NCBI RefSeq assembly: GCF_019703515.2
Contig: NC_059348.1
Location: 20,800,156-20,864,155 of the forward strand
Direction: 5' to 3'
Source of the DNA: Myxocyprinus asiaticus
Lineage: Eukaryota; Chordata; Actinopteri; Cypriniformes; Catostomidae
Length of the DNA stretch: 64,000 bases
The notes under the pieces were generated by a model that was given only the letters and a program-made list of their open reading frames with translations, was not told where the DNA came from and did no database searches. Of the stretch, positions 11,091 to 22,458 are shown one piece after another. Position 1 is the first letter of the stretch. The number at the start of each line of letters is the position of its first letter. The translations under genes and the position numbers were made by a program.

Positions 11091-13511
11091 CCATATTCCT
11101 CTCAAAGGGATTAAAATCATATTCCTTAAGTGCAATTAATAGAATATAAATGTATGCCCATTTATAATGAGATTTATTTGACAAAAATGTTCAACCAAAA
11201 GAATGCAAAATACTCTAAAGGGTGTTTGTTATGTGTGGGGGTATCTGACGTATAGCCCCGAAACTGTTGCTGCTCATAGAAATTACATGGATATTCTTTT
11301 GATATTTAGATTTTTGAGTAGGGATCTGTTCACAGTGACCACTAGCAGCTATCCTGACATACAGTATCTAATACTACAAGTCCACCTATTCATAATGTTA
11401 AGGGTGGCTCTAACAAACAATTACAGTGTAGGACATTAGTCATGTAGGCTGTACTGTATCTCAAATAACAATTCTAGCTTGCCTGTGTTGTTCTGCCAGT
11501 AAATAAAGAGTTGCACAATATTTTTGGAAGTTGTGTTGGAATGGAACATTGCTTTTTGCTTGGTTTGCTCAAAATCAGCCCTTTACATTTGTGCATTTGT
11601 ATATTTTAATTATGGTAGATATTGACAACATTTTAACATTTCAGCTTTTACAGTAGGCACAGGTAGGAGACTAATGTTATGTGCATAATGTAAGTATCAT
11701 TTATTTTGCACATGAACAGAGGTGTATAGTGTTTTTACGCTTATGATTATTGTGTAAATACAGGAATACTGTACATGCAATGGGAAGAGTTTATTTTTTA
11801 TTTTTTAGGTAACCTAAAGATTCATGTGGTATCCTCTAATTTAACTGGTTTTACACAAATCAGAATTTTTATTTAAACTGAATAAATTTACCTGACAAAT
11901 TTGTTTAATCCAACAAAAGTAATTTTTATGAGTTACATCAAGGGTTTACAATCTGGGGTCACAAGGGGTTGCTATAGGGGGTCAGTGGAGGCAAAGTAAA
12001 ACAAAAGTTAACATTTACCGAATTTGACATCTAATACAGTTTCATTATGTTTTCTAAAGACTGGTTGGAAATCATACTAATCATGACTACTTAATTCTAT
12101 GGAAAGCTCTTTAACCATAAGAAATAACAACAAATCTGCATATAGTTTTGTGGGGTGAAAAAAAAAAAAAACTAATTTATTTCTTAGTGTAATGAATCTT
12201 TTCTTGTAATGAAAATACTTTAAAAATAGAACAGGTCTTCATACATGAAAATTGCTTTTATATTTTAGAAAGGGGGTCACTTGTAAGTGGATTATCATAT
12301 TTGGGGATCATTGGCATCTAAAATTTTGAAAACCCCTAGGTAAGATCAAGATCATTATATGGTTATTTATAAGCTCATTTTAGCCTCATTACTCAAGTAT
12401 CTTCCATTGAACTTGACACTAAATCCCACTGCAGATGAAAGGTTTCTGGTGTAAAGGCTTTTGATTCCAAAAGAGCAAGATTTGACTCAATAGAAAATGG
12501 ATTGTTTTACACAGGAAATTACCAGAATGTAGTATCATGTTCTCCAGTCTGTATGAGATGTTCAGACCCAGTGGATTCTGCAGACAAGCTGAATCAGCAC
12601 ATTTTGTGACATAATATCTGAGCCTGCTCCTTTCCACATAACCACAATAGCAGCCCTGTTCCTGAGTATGAACAGTTTCATAATACATAAGCTACTGCTG
12701 CACAAATAGACACATCCACCATCACCCATCTGTTTCAATCTGTTTGACTGACCAACAATTCTTTCAGACCCACACACACACATACACAATGCTTACAAGA
12801 CTTAACGTCCTTTTAAAACAATACACACCCAAAAATACTGTAAATAAGTCTTTAAGAGGTCATTAAAATGGACCCTGTTACTTCTTTGTGCTTGAAATGA
12901 CTCCAGGCCCCTGATATCAGCACAGTACACTGAACTATCTTATAGCACATCTAGTTCTTTTTATAACAGCAGGTAACATAAACTGTTATTCCCTTGTCCC
13001 TGCATACTGCTGATGGTGCCATTCTTCAGAGTTTGATCAATAAGGCCATTACAATTTTAGCATTCAAAATATACAGAGAAAATATGAAGGTTCAGTGAAT
13101 AGAACAGGAAAAATATATTGTTGCTCTAAAATTTGACAGCATTTCTCACCTTTTCTAACACATCCTTACATTCATTCACAAAATGGAATGACTGCCAGAA
13201 GTTGTGAATTTGCTGTCGCATGTGCAGTATGGGAAGACTCATATGCTTTTGTACAGAAGTCACTTGGATGCCACAAAGCAAAGAGCTTTCAGCAGCACAG
13301 TAAATGCAAAGCTCCATTGACAATGGTTCAATACAAACATTTAAGGGGCAGTTCACACCAAACGTGTTCTTTCGCTAAAAAAAGTAGACTCTGAGCCATG
13401 AATTAAGTAAAATTAAGCAGGTCTCTTGAGATGCGTTTTTAACAGTTGAAGTTCCTTTTAAAGCTCATATGTGTTATTTTTCCGATGTTCAAATATTTCT
13501 CCTATCCCATC

Positions 13512-13944
13512 TTAAAGGAATAGTTTACCCAAAAATGATATTTCTCTCATCATCTGCGCATGTTCACGTGCTCTGTGCATGCGTCAATAGGAAGTTTGAA
13601 CAAGCTTCTCTCATGAATGCACCACTGTGATTGCAGATGTCAAGAAAGGAATTACACTTTGGTCTGTTTCTCACCCTAAAATCAATCGTATCGCTTCTGA
13701 AGACATGGATAAACTACTCGAGTCATATGGATTACTTTTATGCTGCCTTTATGTCCTTTTTGAGCTTGGACATTTTTGACCCATTGACTTTCATTGTATG
13801 AAATAAAATACAAAATACACCATAGATCCTTCAAAATATATTTATTTGCGCTCCACAGAGAAAAGAAAGTCAAATGAGTTTGAGATGGCATAAGGGTGTG
13901 TAAATGATGAGAGAATGATCATTTTCGGGTGAACTTTTCTTTCA
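13512..13944. mobile_element. degenerate TTAA-type MITE
   Basis: Left end TTAAAGGAATAGTTTACCCA and right end TTTTCGGGTGAACTTTTCTT are diverged versions of the ends seen at 3638-4101. The interior keeps the family motifs GGTCTGTTTCTCACCC and GGCATAAGGGTGTGTAAATG. Non-coding. Confidence 0.7.
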
Positions 13945-15548
13945 ATGTGCAGAAACAATTATAAACAAACCACTGGAAGGTTGATTTCCCCAAAAAGTGT
14001 AAACACTGCGGCTCGGTGACACTTTCAACACTCTTTTTTTTGAGCGACCAATCCAGCTCGACATGACAACAGTGGCTCAACAAATCGCATGTCCTTGTCC
14101 TGTCCTTGCTGTCCTTCCTGCGGACTGTAACGCGATGTCATATTGAATTTAATTTACTATGGATGTTTGTGACATAGTGGATGTTTTAATGTGAATGCCT
14201 GAAATGTTCGGAGCAGTGATATACTGGATGTTTTTAATGTGTTTTATTCAGCGTGTACAGTATGTAGCATTATGTGTACATAAAGACTGAGAGAGTGCAC
14301 TAATGATTGTATTGCCTTAAAAAAATTTTTTTTTTTTTTTTTTTAAATACTGGTAGTATATAGCTTACTAACAACTTTTGAGCATCAGGGATTTAGTCTT
14401 CTGAAGAATTTAAGACATATTACTGTTGAGTATTTTTATCTACTCATCTGGTATGGATGATGACTATTATATGTATAGCCTACAGTATGCATTTTTTTCC
14501 TATTCTGTTCGAGAACATAGACAGCTCTGTTCCTTCTTTAATTTGACTAAGGATTCAAATCTAACTTATTTTTGGAAGTAAAAATGTACTACACATTTTT
14601 ATTTGTCCTTGTTGTGCTATCCAAAATGTAAGGTTTAGAGACTGAAAATATCTATATCTAAATATCCATCTATCTTGTCTTATAGAGATGTTGTTTCATA
14701 GATGTGTAGAAGCAGTCATAGGCATGTAATAATAATTCACGTATATGAATCAAATAAAGGCTATATTTTTCTCTGTCTCTCGGTGATATACGTGACAGTG
14801 TATAAGACGTGTTATACTAAAATATATTGATCATGGACAATACATATATTCTTATAAACTATGAGATGACAAGAATAAAAAGAAGAGCACGTTTGTCTTT
14901 ATGTATCCTGCAATGATCGACTATAACACGGCACAAGCAGAGCAGTCTCATGGAGATAAAATATGAAACGATGCATGCATCCAGTATTTAAAATAATAAC
15001 TAAACTTTGAAGCCGCCTGAGGGAAAATAACATATGTTATATGGATGAATTTAAACTACTAACTTTTAGTTAGCCACTAATAAAGCATGTCAAACAAAGT
15101 TGCGATTAAGCTATATGCCATACTGATAACACTAAATAATAGCAGATATGTAACAAGTAGTAAAGAGAATCTGATATAGCCTAATATGCAACTGGCATGC
15201 GCATTAAAAACATCCATTACATCATGGATATCGACCACCACTAGTAATTGCTCTACAGTCCGCAGAGAGGACTGCTTGCACTGGTGGCGCCAGATTTATC
15301 CATGAAGCGAGACGCTGAAAAAACAGCGAGATGCGGCACAACGGTCAAAGATGTCCATCTAGCACGTTTAAAAATAAGCCAACACATATTAATGAACTAA
15401 AACAGTCTGAATAAATTAGGTTACACCAACAAAACTAATTTTAAGGGTTAGATCAGGTAGAAATAGCACATAATAGTAACAATTGCAGGATACAACTTCT
15501 TACAGTGTAGGAAAACAACTAAAAACCAGCGTTCGGTGTGAACGGCAC

Positions 15549-15551
<3 letters not shown>

Positions 15552-15586
<35 letters not shown>
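15552..15586. repeat. (CT)n microsatellite upstream of fgf12 exon 1B
   Basis: About 34 bases of alternating C and T lie about 230 bp upstream of the exon 1B start codon. It could be a GAGA-type regulatory tract or merely a microsatellite; sequence alone does not decide. Confidence 0.85.
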
Positions 15587-15588
<2 letters not shown>

Positions 15589-15644
15589 CTGCTGAACACA
15601 CATATCTGCACATGTACAGAGCACTCCCATCCTCTGTGCTTGGG

Positions 15645-15651
15645 ATAAAAA
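15645..15651 (+). promoter_or_regulatory. fgf12: possible TATA-like element of the fgf12 1B promoter
   Basis: GATAAAAA lies about 170 bp before the exon 1B ATG. The stretch between, with GCGCCGCCGCG and other CpGs, is much more GC- and CpG-rich than its surroundings, as expected for a promoter and 5' UTR. No transcript evidence is available. Confidence 0.35.
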
Positions 15652-15817
15652 CTCACTCATATAGACATTCATCAACAGCGCCGCCGCGACTGCGTTCTCT
15701 AACGACAGCTTTCTGCAGCAAGACCACAGCGAGGTTCAACGTACGGCTCTTTCCGAGAAGCGCAGACGCATCCCGCAACTGTTCTGAGACACAGCACCCA
15801 CCACAACACAGGGCGAC

Positions 15818-15836
15818 ATGGATAAAGGAGATAAAG
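15818..15836 (+). CDS. fgf12: fgf12 alternative first exon, 1B type (MDKGDK)
   Basis: A minimal coding exon: ATG GAT AAA GGA GAT AAA G, then the donor GTAAGA. The ATG has a good context (GCGACATGG). It ends in phase 1, exactly like exon 1A, so it joins exon 2 (AG CCG CAG CTG...) to give [14 protein letters not shown]. This parallels the mammalian FGF12 B isoform, whose alternative first exon adds only four residues (MESK) before the same EPQLKG. B isoforms of FHFs lack the A-type sodium-channel inactivation peptide and bind channels through the common core. Because the exon is only 19 coding bases, the call rests on start context, donor, phase and locus position. Confidence 0.72.
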
Positions 15837-16568
15837 GTAAGAAACTTAGAGGCGTTGAAGTGTTTATAATCATGCCAGAAGGGAGTTACATGGAGCAAAT
15901 GCTGCGCTCTGGGGCTGTTCAGGGAAAGTAGACTGCGGATCTGATAGATTCGGGAAGTGTGCTGGCTTGATTTTATGCTCAATGCAGTATCTGGACCAAA
16001 GAGCTTAGCAAGTGCGAAAGATCCTGTAGATCTGCACATTCCGTTAGGAAGTGGTCATATTTAATGTTTTATAGTTGCTGTTGAGTGGATACATCAGATA
16101 ACAAATGTACATTAGTGTTTAGAGAGTGTGCCAAGATACAGGCAGCGAGTGCGTTCTCCTTCCTGTGCAGATAATGATTCTGACAAAATACCTCATCCAC
16201 AGAAAAGCACAAACCTTATGTTTTGTTACTTGAGTTAACTAAAACCTTTAAAATGAGGAATTTGTGTTATGCCTTTACCTTTTAGCCAGAGCTTACTGAC
16301 TTTTTGGGAGAGATCATTTCTTCCAAGTAAGGCCAGGGCCAGGTGTTCCTTTAAAAAGTGCTGGCTGTCCACTTTTTGGGGAAGAAAAATGTGTGTGATG
16401 TGGCTTTTGTGGCACAGAGCCTGCTGATAAGCATATGTGCGTAGCAGAGGATAGTTCTAGCAATAAGGAACTCTCTCCGTCACCATGTACACTGCAACGT
16501 TGTTTAGTAGTTTATGTAAACACACAGAGAGTATAATTTCACCATGTGCTGAGTATGGGCATGGGCAT

Positions 16569-18015
16569 TTTAGTTCACCCAAAAATGAAAATTCTCTCAT
16601 GATTTACTCACCCTCATGACATCCCAGATGTGCAAGACTTTCTTTCTTCTGCAGAACTCAAATTACGATTTTTAGAAAAATATCTTAGCTCTGTAGGTCC
16701 TTACAATGCAAGTGAATTGGTGCCAAAATTTTGACATTGCAAAAAGCACATAAAGGCAGCATAAAAATAATCCATAAGACTCCAGTGGTTAAATCCATGT
16801 CTTCTGAAGTGATATGATAGGTGAGGGTGAGAAACAGATCAACATTTAAAGGGATAGTTCACCCAAAAATGAAAATCCTCTCATGTTTTACTTACCTTTA
16901 AGCTATCCCAGATGTGTATGACTTTCCTTCTTCAGCAGAACTGAGCACATTTCAGCTCAGTTTGTCCATACAATGTAAGTAAATGGGTGTCATCAGGCTG
17001 CTGGCTGCTTGACAGTCCAAAAGGCATAATTAGGCAGCATAAATGTAATCCACATATAACTCCAGTCCATCAGTTAATGTATTCTGAAGCAAATCGATTG
17101 GTTGGTGTAAGAAACAAATTGATAATTACAACGGTTTTAACTTTAAATCGTTGCTTCCACCCAGTGCCGTATTTCTGTTTGAAATGAACTAACTCACACG
17201 TGATGTTCGTTCATCTGCTATATACAAAGCGCGCGCTTCCGACTTCTCGCGTTGATGTCACTGATGCGTCGACTGCTGGCAGGAAGTGATTTTTAAAAGT
17301 TAAAGTTTAATTTTTTTTCTTCCCCACAAACCTACTGATTTGCTTCAGAAGACATTAATTGATGGACTGGAGTTGTGTGTGGATTACTTTAATGCTGCTT
17401 AAATATGCCTTTTGGACCATTAATCAGCCAGCAGCCTGATGGCACCCGTTTACATGTGTGTGTATGTGTATGGACAAACTAAGCTGAAATGTGCTTATAA
17501 AAATCTTCACTTCAATTCTGCTGAAGAAATAAAGTCATACACATCTGGGATGGCTTAAAGGCAAGTAAATAATGAGAGGATTTTCATTTTTGGGTGAACT
17601 ATCCCTTTAAGTCCTTTTTTTCCTAGAAATTCTTCTCCCTGTCCAGTAGGGGGTGATATACATGAAGAATGTGAATCACAAAAAACACAAGTAGAAGAAT
17701 GTGAAAGTGGAGATTGACTGAGAAGGGAGGAAAATGTATAGTAAGAAAGGATTTAAATATTGATCTGTTTCTCACCCACACCTATCATATTGCTTCTAAA
17801 GACAATGATTTAACCACTGGAGTCGTCTGGATTACATTTATGCTGCCTTTATGTGAATTTTGGAGCTTCAAAATTTTGGCACCCATTCACTTGCATTGAA
17901 TGAACCTACAGAGCTGAGATATTCTTCTAAAAAAGCAAGCCATACACATCTGGGATGGCATGAGGGTGAGTAAATCATGAGAGAATTTTCATTTTTGGGT
18001 GAACTATCCCTTTAA
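16569..18015. mobile_element. TTAA-type MITE interrupted by a younger copy of its own family
   Basis: The outer element runs from TTAGTTCACCCAAAAATGAA to TTTTTGGGTGAACTATCCCTTTAA. Its body matches 3638-4101, including the family-internal GATCAAYATTTAAGTCCTTTTT site. An inner copy occupies 16846-17610, inserted exactly at the TTAA of that site. Removing the inner copy and one TTAA restores a continuous outer element. Confidence 0.85.
16846..17610. mobile_element. inner nested TTAA-type MITE
   Basis: Starts TTAAAGGGATAGTTCACCC and ends with its inverse complement plus TTAA. TTAA is present on both sides (16846-16849 and 17607-17610), so it is the target duplication. The sub-terminal regions are long imperfect inverted repeats, including paired forms of CATAATTAGGCAGCAT and CCAGCAGCCTGATG. 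Non-coding. Confidence 0.87.
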
Positions 18016-18139
18016 GTCAGTGGAATATCAAAATATTAGGAACTGGATGTTTGTGTATGTGTATTAATGTTAAGCTTGCAATGTCAGATGTGATCCTTTT
18101 GCTGAAAAAGTGCCTTTGACTGACACCATGTCAAAATTG

Positions 18140-18148
<9 letters not shown>

Positions 18149-18170
<22 letters not shown>
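18149..18170. repeat. (CA)n microsatellite
   Basis: Short run of alternating C and A following a (CT) stretch. Confidence 0.85.
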
Positions 18171-18557
18171 AATACAAAAATTTGATGTGTGTAGTCAGTG
18201 TAAAGGTTTTCACTCTGATTTTTTTAGCTTCATTAGGCCTGACATCATTCTGCTGACCTACACATCTTTTCTGTTTGTCCATCGTTTTCTCATGAAGGAG
18301 TGCACTCCTCTCCATCTCACTGTTGTGATATACTCTACAGTAGTCTTGCATCTCTCCAATCCCTTCTGTTTGGCCAGCAACAATGTGTGTCTCTCCCAAT
18401 ACCTCATGTGCATGTTTTATCTTTAAATCAGTGTTGCAAACTCAGCAATGCATTATGTATAGCTGATGAATTATGCACATGTATAGCAATGTTTTATAAG
18501 ATTTTACTGTAAAAAAAAAATTATGTTATGGTAGGCTATATTTTCTGATGGTACTAC

Positions 18558-19145
18558 ACTGTAAAAAGTAGTAACCTGCAACTGTTACCTAAAGGAATAT
18601 TCCGGGTTCAATACAAGTTAAGCTCAATCGACAGCATTTGTGGCATAATGTTGATAACCACAAAAAATAATTTCGAATTGTTAGGCACTTACAATGGAAG
18701 TGAATGGGGCCAATTTTTTGAGGGCTTAAAGGCAGAAAAGTGAAGCATATTGTGGTCGTTTTAGGGTTTGTTGACAATGTTGTCATGGCAACAAAGTTGA
18801 AAAATTGGATATTACTTTACACAGAAAAGGTTAGTAAGCGATTTTATCACATTAAAATTATGTAAAGACACATATTGTTTACGTCTTGTGGCTATACTTT
18901 TGAAACAGTGAGTATTTAAACATTAATGGTTTGGCCCTCATTCACTTCCATTGTAAGTGCCTCACTGTAACACAGATGTTTTTTTTTTTTTTTTTAAGAA
19001 AAGGAGGAACGAGTCTAAATACATTTTTGTGGTAATCAACATTATGCCACAAATGCTGTCGATTAAGCTTAACTTGTATTGAACCCGGAACATTCCTTTA
19101 AGGAGCTACAGTTTTTCTACCTGATCTAACCCTGATCAAACATCT
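18558..19145. mobile_element. CACTGTAAAAAG MITE containing a second MITE
   Basis: The left part CACTGTAAAAAGTAGTAACC and the right part (CTACAGTTTTTCTACCTGATCTAACC) belong to a MITE family also seen at 30470-30800 and 34545-34822. Between them lies a different element (18590-19101) with TTAAAGGAATATTCCGGG-type ends. Boundaries of the outer element are approximate. Confidence 0.55.
18590..19101. mobile_element. MITE with AAAGGAATATTCCGGGTTCA ends
   Basis: The left end AAAGGAATATTCCGGGTTCA, followed by ATACAAGTTAAGCTCAATCG, is answered at the right by its inverse complement, ending CATTCCTTTAA. The TTAA at the right edge and CTAA at the left suggest a TTAA target. The inner halves are inverted too (CAGCATTTGTGGCATAATG and its complement). 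Other copies: a truncated one at 52509-52596 and one split by other repeats at 43190-44450. Confidence 0.8.
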
Positions 19146-19427
19146 TTAAGACTCTGTTTGAATGCATTTTATCAAGTCTTGTTGTTCAAATTGACATTTA
19201 TTTTGTCACATCTAGATAAAAATGTCATTTTTCATCATTTTAATTACGTTAAGGCAACTTACCACTTCCTCTTTTTTTGTCAAACATTTGTTATCATAAA
19301 CTGTGAGCTTTCAGTCTCTGCAATAGAGTATGACATCTTGTAAGCTTTCAAATCAGACATGCAGGGTCCTTAACATCCAACACACAAACCACAATGATGG
19401 TGACACACGACACAAAACCCAAAGGGA

Positions 19428-19452
19428 CAAAAAAAAAAAAAAAAAAAAAAAA
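19428..19452. repeat. poly-A run
   Basis: About 24 consecutive A residues, possibly the tail of a degraded retroposon; no body is recognisable upstream. Confidence 0.8.
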
Positions 19453-19909
19453 CACCACCAATGAAAAGGTTGCAAGTTTAAGTAAATATAAAAGGTGCAC
19501 TCAGTTGATTTTGTCTTTATCTCATCTTACACTGACACCTAGCAACTTGGAAGCAGCATAATTTAAAATCAATAGTTTTCAGTTTCAAATGCCATTGTAG
19601 AAATTTAGTATTCACTATCAGCCATGATTACTTTAATGAATGAGTGAAAGAGTCCAATAACAGGGCAGTTACTGAGATTAAAGGAGTAGTATTCAGCTGG
19701 TCATGTGATTCTAACATGGCAGCCCCCATGTGCGGACCCTCTCCATATAGAATAAAACAGCTTTTATAAGCTTACTGATATGACTGGAGTCTTCATTTTA
19801 ATTTGAATGGTCATGATTTCCTACATATATTGCAAAATTACAATTCATGTCTTTGGAGGTAAACTGTTTTAATGAGGAAATAATTACTGAGTGCAACTTT
19901 AAGACATTA

Positions 19910-20710
19910 CAATTTTTCTGAATTGATAAAACACTAAACCCCAATCTCTGAACCAAATGCTCAGTGGTTTAAACCCTTTTGTCAAATCAGTCACTCTTTT
20001 GCAAAACTCTAAACATATTCTCACTCACTAAAACATATTTTGCAGTGTGTAAACATGGGCAGCAAAAGTTAAACACAACTACAACACAGTTGTCATCGTT
20101 TATACACAATGACTTATTCTCACTTGTTTCTAATGATGTGAAAACGTGATACTGAGGCAGAATGAATCTCTCATTGAAATTTTTGAGTGAGTGTACTGTA
20201 ATGTGTTTTTCATTTAGAGTGTTCTTTGTTCTTTGGGGTTTTGCAGTTGACTGTATTTTTACAGTATTCAAGTGCTGAATATACAGACATTCAATACTGT
20301 ATTGCAGTACTTGCAGTACTTACAGTATACAATATATTCACTGTCCTACTGTAAGCTGTGATTACTATACTTTTTTTGACAGTAGTTACAAAATGTGCTT
20401 ACTATATACAATAATAATAAAAAAATAATTTCTGTAACTACATGCCCTGTACGCTGTGTTCTCCATTTTTTGATGTAGTGTCTAATGAATGCTCTGTAGT
20501 GTTTATATATTGACTTGCTGTGTGTATGATCTGAAAGCACTGTTTGATTTTGAGCACAGATTACGTAAGTGGTTTTGAGGCAATTATTTGATTTTGCTAG
20601 AAGAGTCAGGGGTTTTGTGAATGTTGTTTGAAGATTTGGTTTTGTATTCAAAGCTGTGGGAAAATGGGTGAAGGTTTCGAGAAATGTATTTTAACAATTG
20701 TGAAAAACTG
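19910..20710 (+). mobile_element. IS630/Tc1-type non-autonomous element, copy 1
   Basis: TA-flanked element starting CAATTTTTCTGAATTGATAA and ending AATTGTGAAAAACTG, a degraded inverted pair. It includes ATGCTCAGTGGTTTAAACCC and the remnant tail of a transposase (ACTGAGGCAGAATGAATC). A highly similar copy in the opposite orientation is at 33247-34049. No usable frame. Confidence 0.75.
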
Positions 20711-21804
20711 TAATTCACAGTTATTACAGTTTTTACTATTTCACGTACATCTGGTTATGGCCAACAGAAATTATTTAAGATGTCCCAACGCAAATGGATT
20801 AAGAGAACTTCCATTGTACACATTTCAATTAATTGAACACATTGAATTTAAGTTGTGACAAATAATTCAAGAATTGTGTTACATTAGCTCATTTAAGTAA
20901 CTAAATTTAACAAGGAGAGAAAATTAATTTTTTGAGTGCCAGCTCCATGAAACAACATTTTACAGGAAATAATTTGTATTATTTCCTTCAAAGTGTGGCA
21001 ATGATAATAATCGCATACTTTATACAAATTGAATATGACTGGGTAACTACTGTAAATCAAGATAGCGGAGTTGGGCTGTTCTTGAATTAAACAGCTGTAT
21101 TTTCTACAAGGAAGGGACAAAACATGTCTTGTTTCTCCAAGATAAATTGATTTGCTGTTGACAGCTTAACATACATTTCTAAAGACAAAATGCAAAAAAA
21201 GTCCAATTAATAAAAATTTTGGCTGAAACAAGAAACTGTGGTGACAGTACTGTGGGAAATGATAGAATGATATATTCAGTGAGCACAATGTAACTGTTTT
21301 GTACATTTATTAATGGAAGTTGGGACTTTCTTGCTCACAGTCATGAACCTTGTCACCTAATTCTTTTTTATTTTGAATAAAATATGTGGAGTTGGGCCCT
21401 TATTGAATATATTCATTCAATTACTATGCACGCAGCTTTTATGACCTTTGAAAAACTACATTGAATATTTGCACTTGTAAAAATTCATTTGTCACACTGC
21501 ATTTATTTGTAATACATTTAAGATACATCAGTATATGATTAAAATACAGAGATGTATGAGACAAAATTGTAAGAACCTTTACAAATGTTTTGCTTCACAT
21601 TTGTCAAGAGTCCACATGGCAACAGGAGTGTCTGTAAATGTGCTTATATATCAGTCTGTTGTTATTGAAGGGAGAGGCAGGGTTAGATGAAACTTTGCCC
21701 TGTTAGCAGGAAATGATCCTCTCAATAACACAATGTGAATGGCTATGTTCATTCTATCCTGCGCTACATGTCCTTTACTAGTGCTGTATATGCCCTTCAT
21801 ATGC

Positions 21805-21852
21805 TTCTCTTCTCTTCTCTTCCCTTCCCTTCCCTTCCCTTCCCTTCCCTTT
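21805..21852. repeat. (CTTCC)n/(CTTCT)n minisatellite
   Basis: About nine pyrimidine pentamers, first CTTCT and then CTTCC. The reverse strand frame rich in Gly/Arg/Glu is a translation of this tract. Confidence 0.9.
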
Positions 21853-22458
21853 GATGGAAGAATGATTCTGTTATTCTGCTGCAGAGAAAAGACACAACAC
21901 AAGCAGTTTGCTACCTCTCTTTTTCACTTGTATTTTTGCATTTTTTATGCTCTATTTTCTTCCAGAACAATAAAATAAAAAATAAACCCAGAGACATTTT
22001 GGCCTTTGATTACAGTAAGAATTTGAAATAAATTTGCATGGAATGAAAGTTGGCCTTGTACAAAGTTATCTCAGGTTAACACATGAACTCAGTTCATGCT
22101 TGCGTGACATTGCAGCAGGAGGCTGCAAATGCTTTTGGTCTTGTGTTCCTTGTTTACTGTGACGATTACTCTCAAATGTGCAAGTTATACATTATGTTTA
22201 TATCTACAAGGTTGTTGTGCATTAAACGGGGAATGTACAAAGTGTTTCTTATACATTATGTAATTAATGAATGAACATTAAACTGACTTAGAATTTTGGA
22301 TAACATTTTACATTAATGTTCCCTTTGTTAAGGGCTTAAAAGGGGTTCATTAATGTGGTTATAACAATGGGGTGACTCTCATGCAATACCTGCCAAATTT
22401 TACCACATATGTTTTAAATGCTAAATAACACTTCTTTAACCTTTTAAAATGTGCCTTA

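Larger units (their letters stand above)
11091..15600. other. intergenic region between mb21d2 and fgf12
   Basis: AT-rich sequence with no coding exon that can be supported. It holds fragments of the CACTGTAAAAAG/GGTAACC MITE family (about 11810-11945 and 15390-15525), a degenerate TTAA-type MITE (13512-13944), a poly-T run near 14325-14344 and short A runs. An AATAAA near 11504 could be a distal polyadenylation signal of mb21d2. Confidence 0.6.

Noticed and set aside
19910..20710. Minus-strand frames near 19987 and 20346 as genes
   Set aside because: Near-identical frames recur at 33209-33936 because both are copies of the same non-autonomous element.
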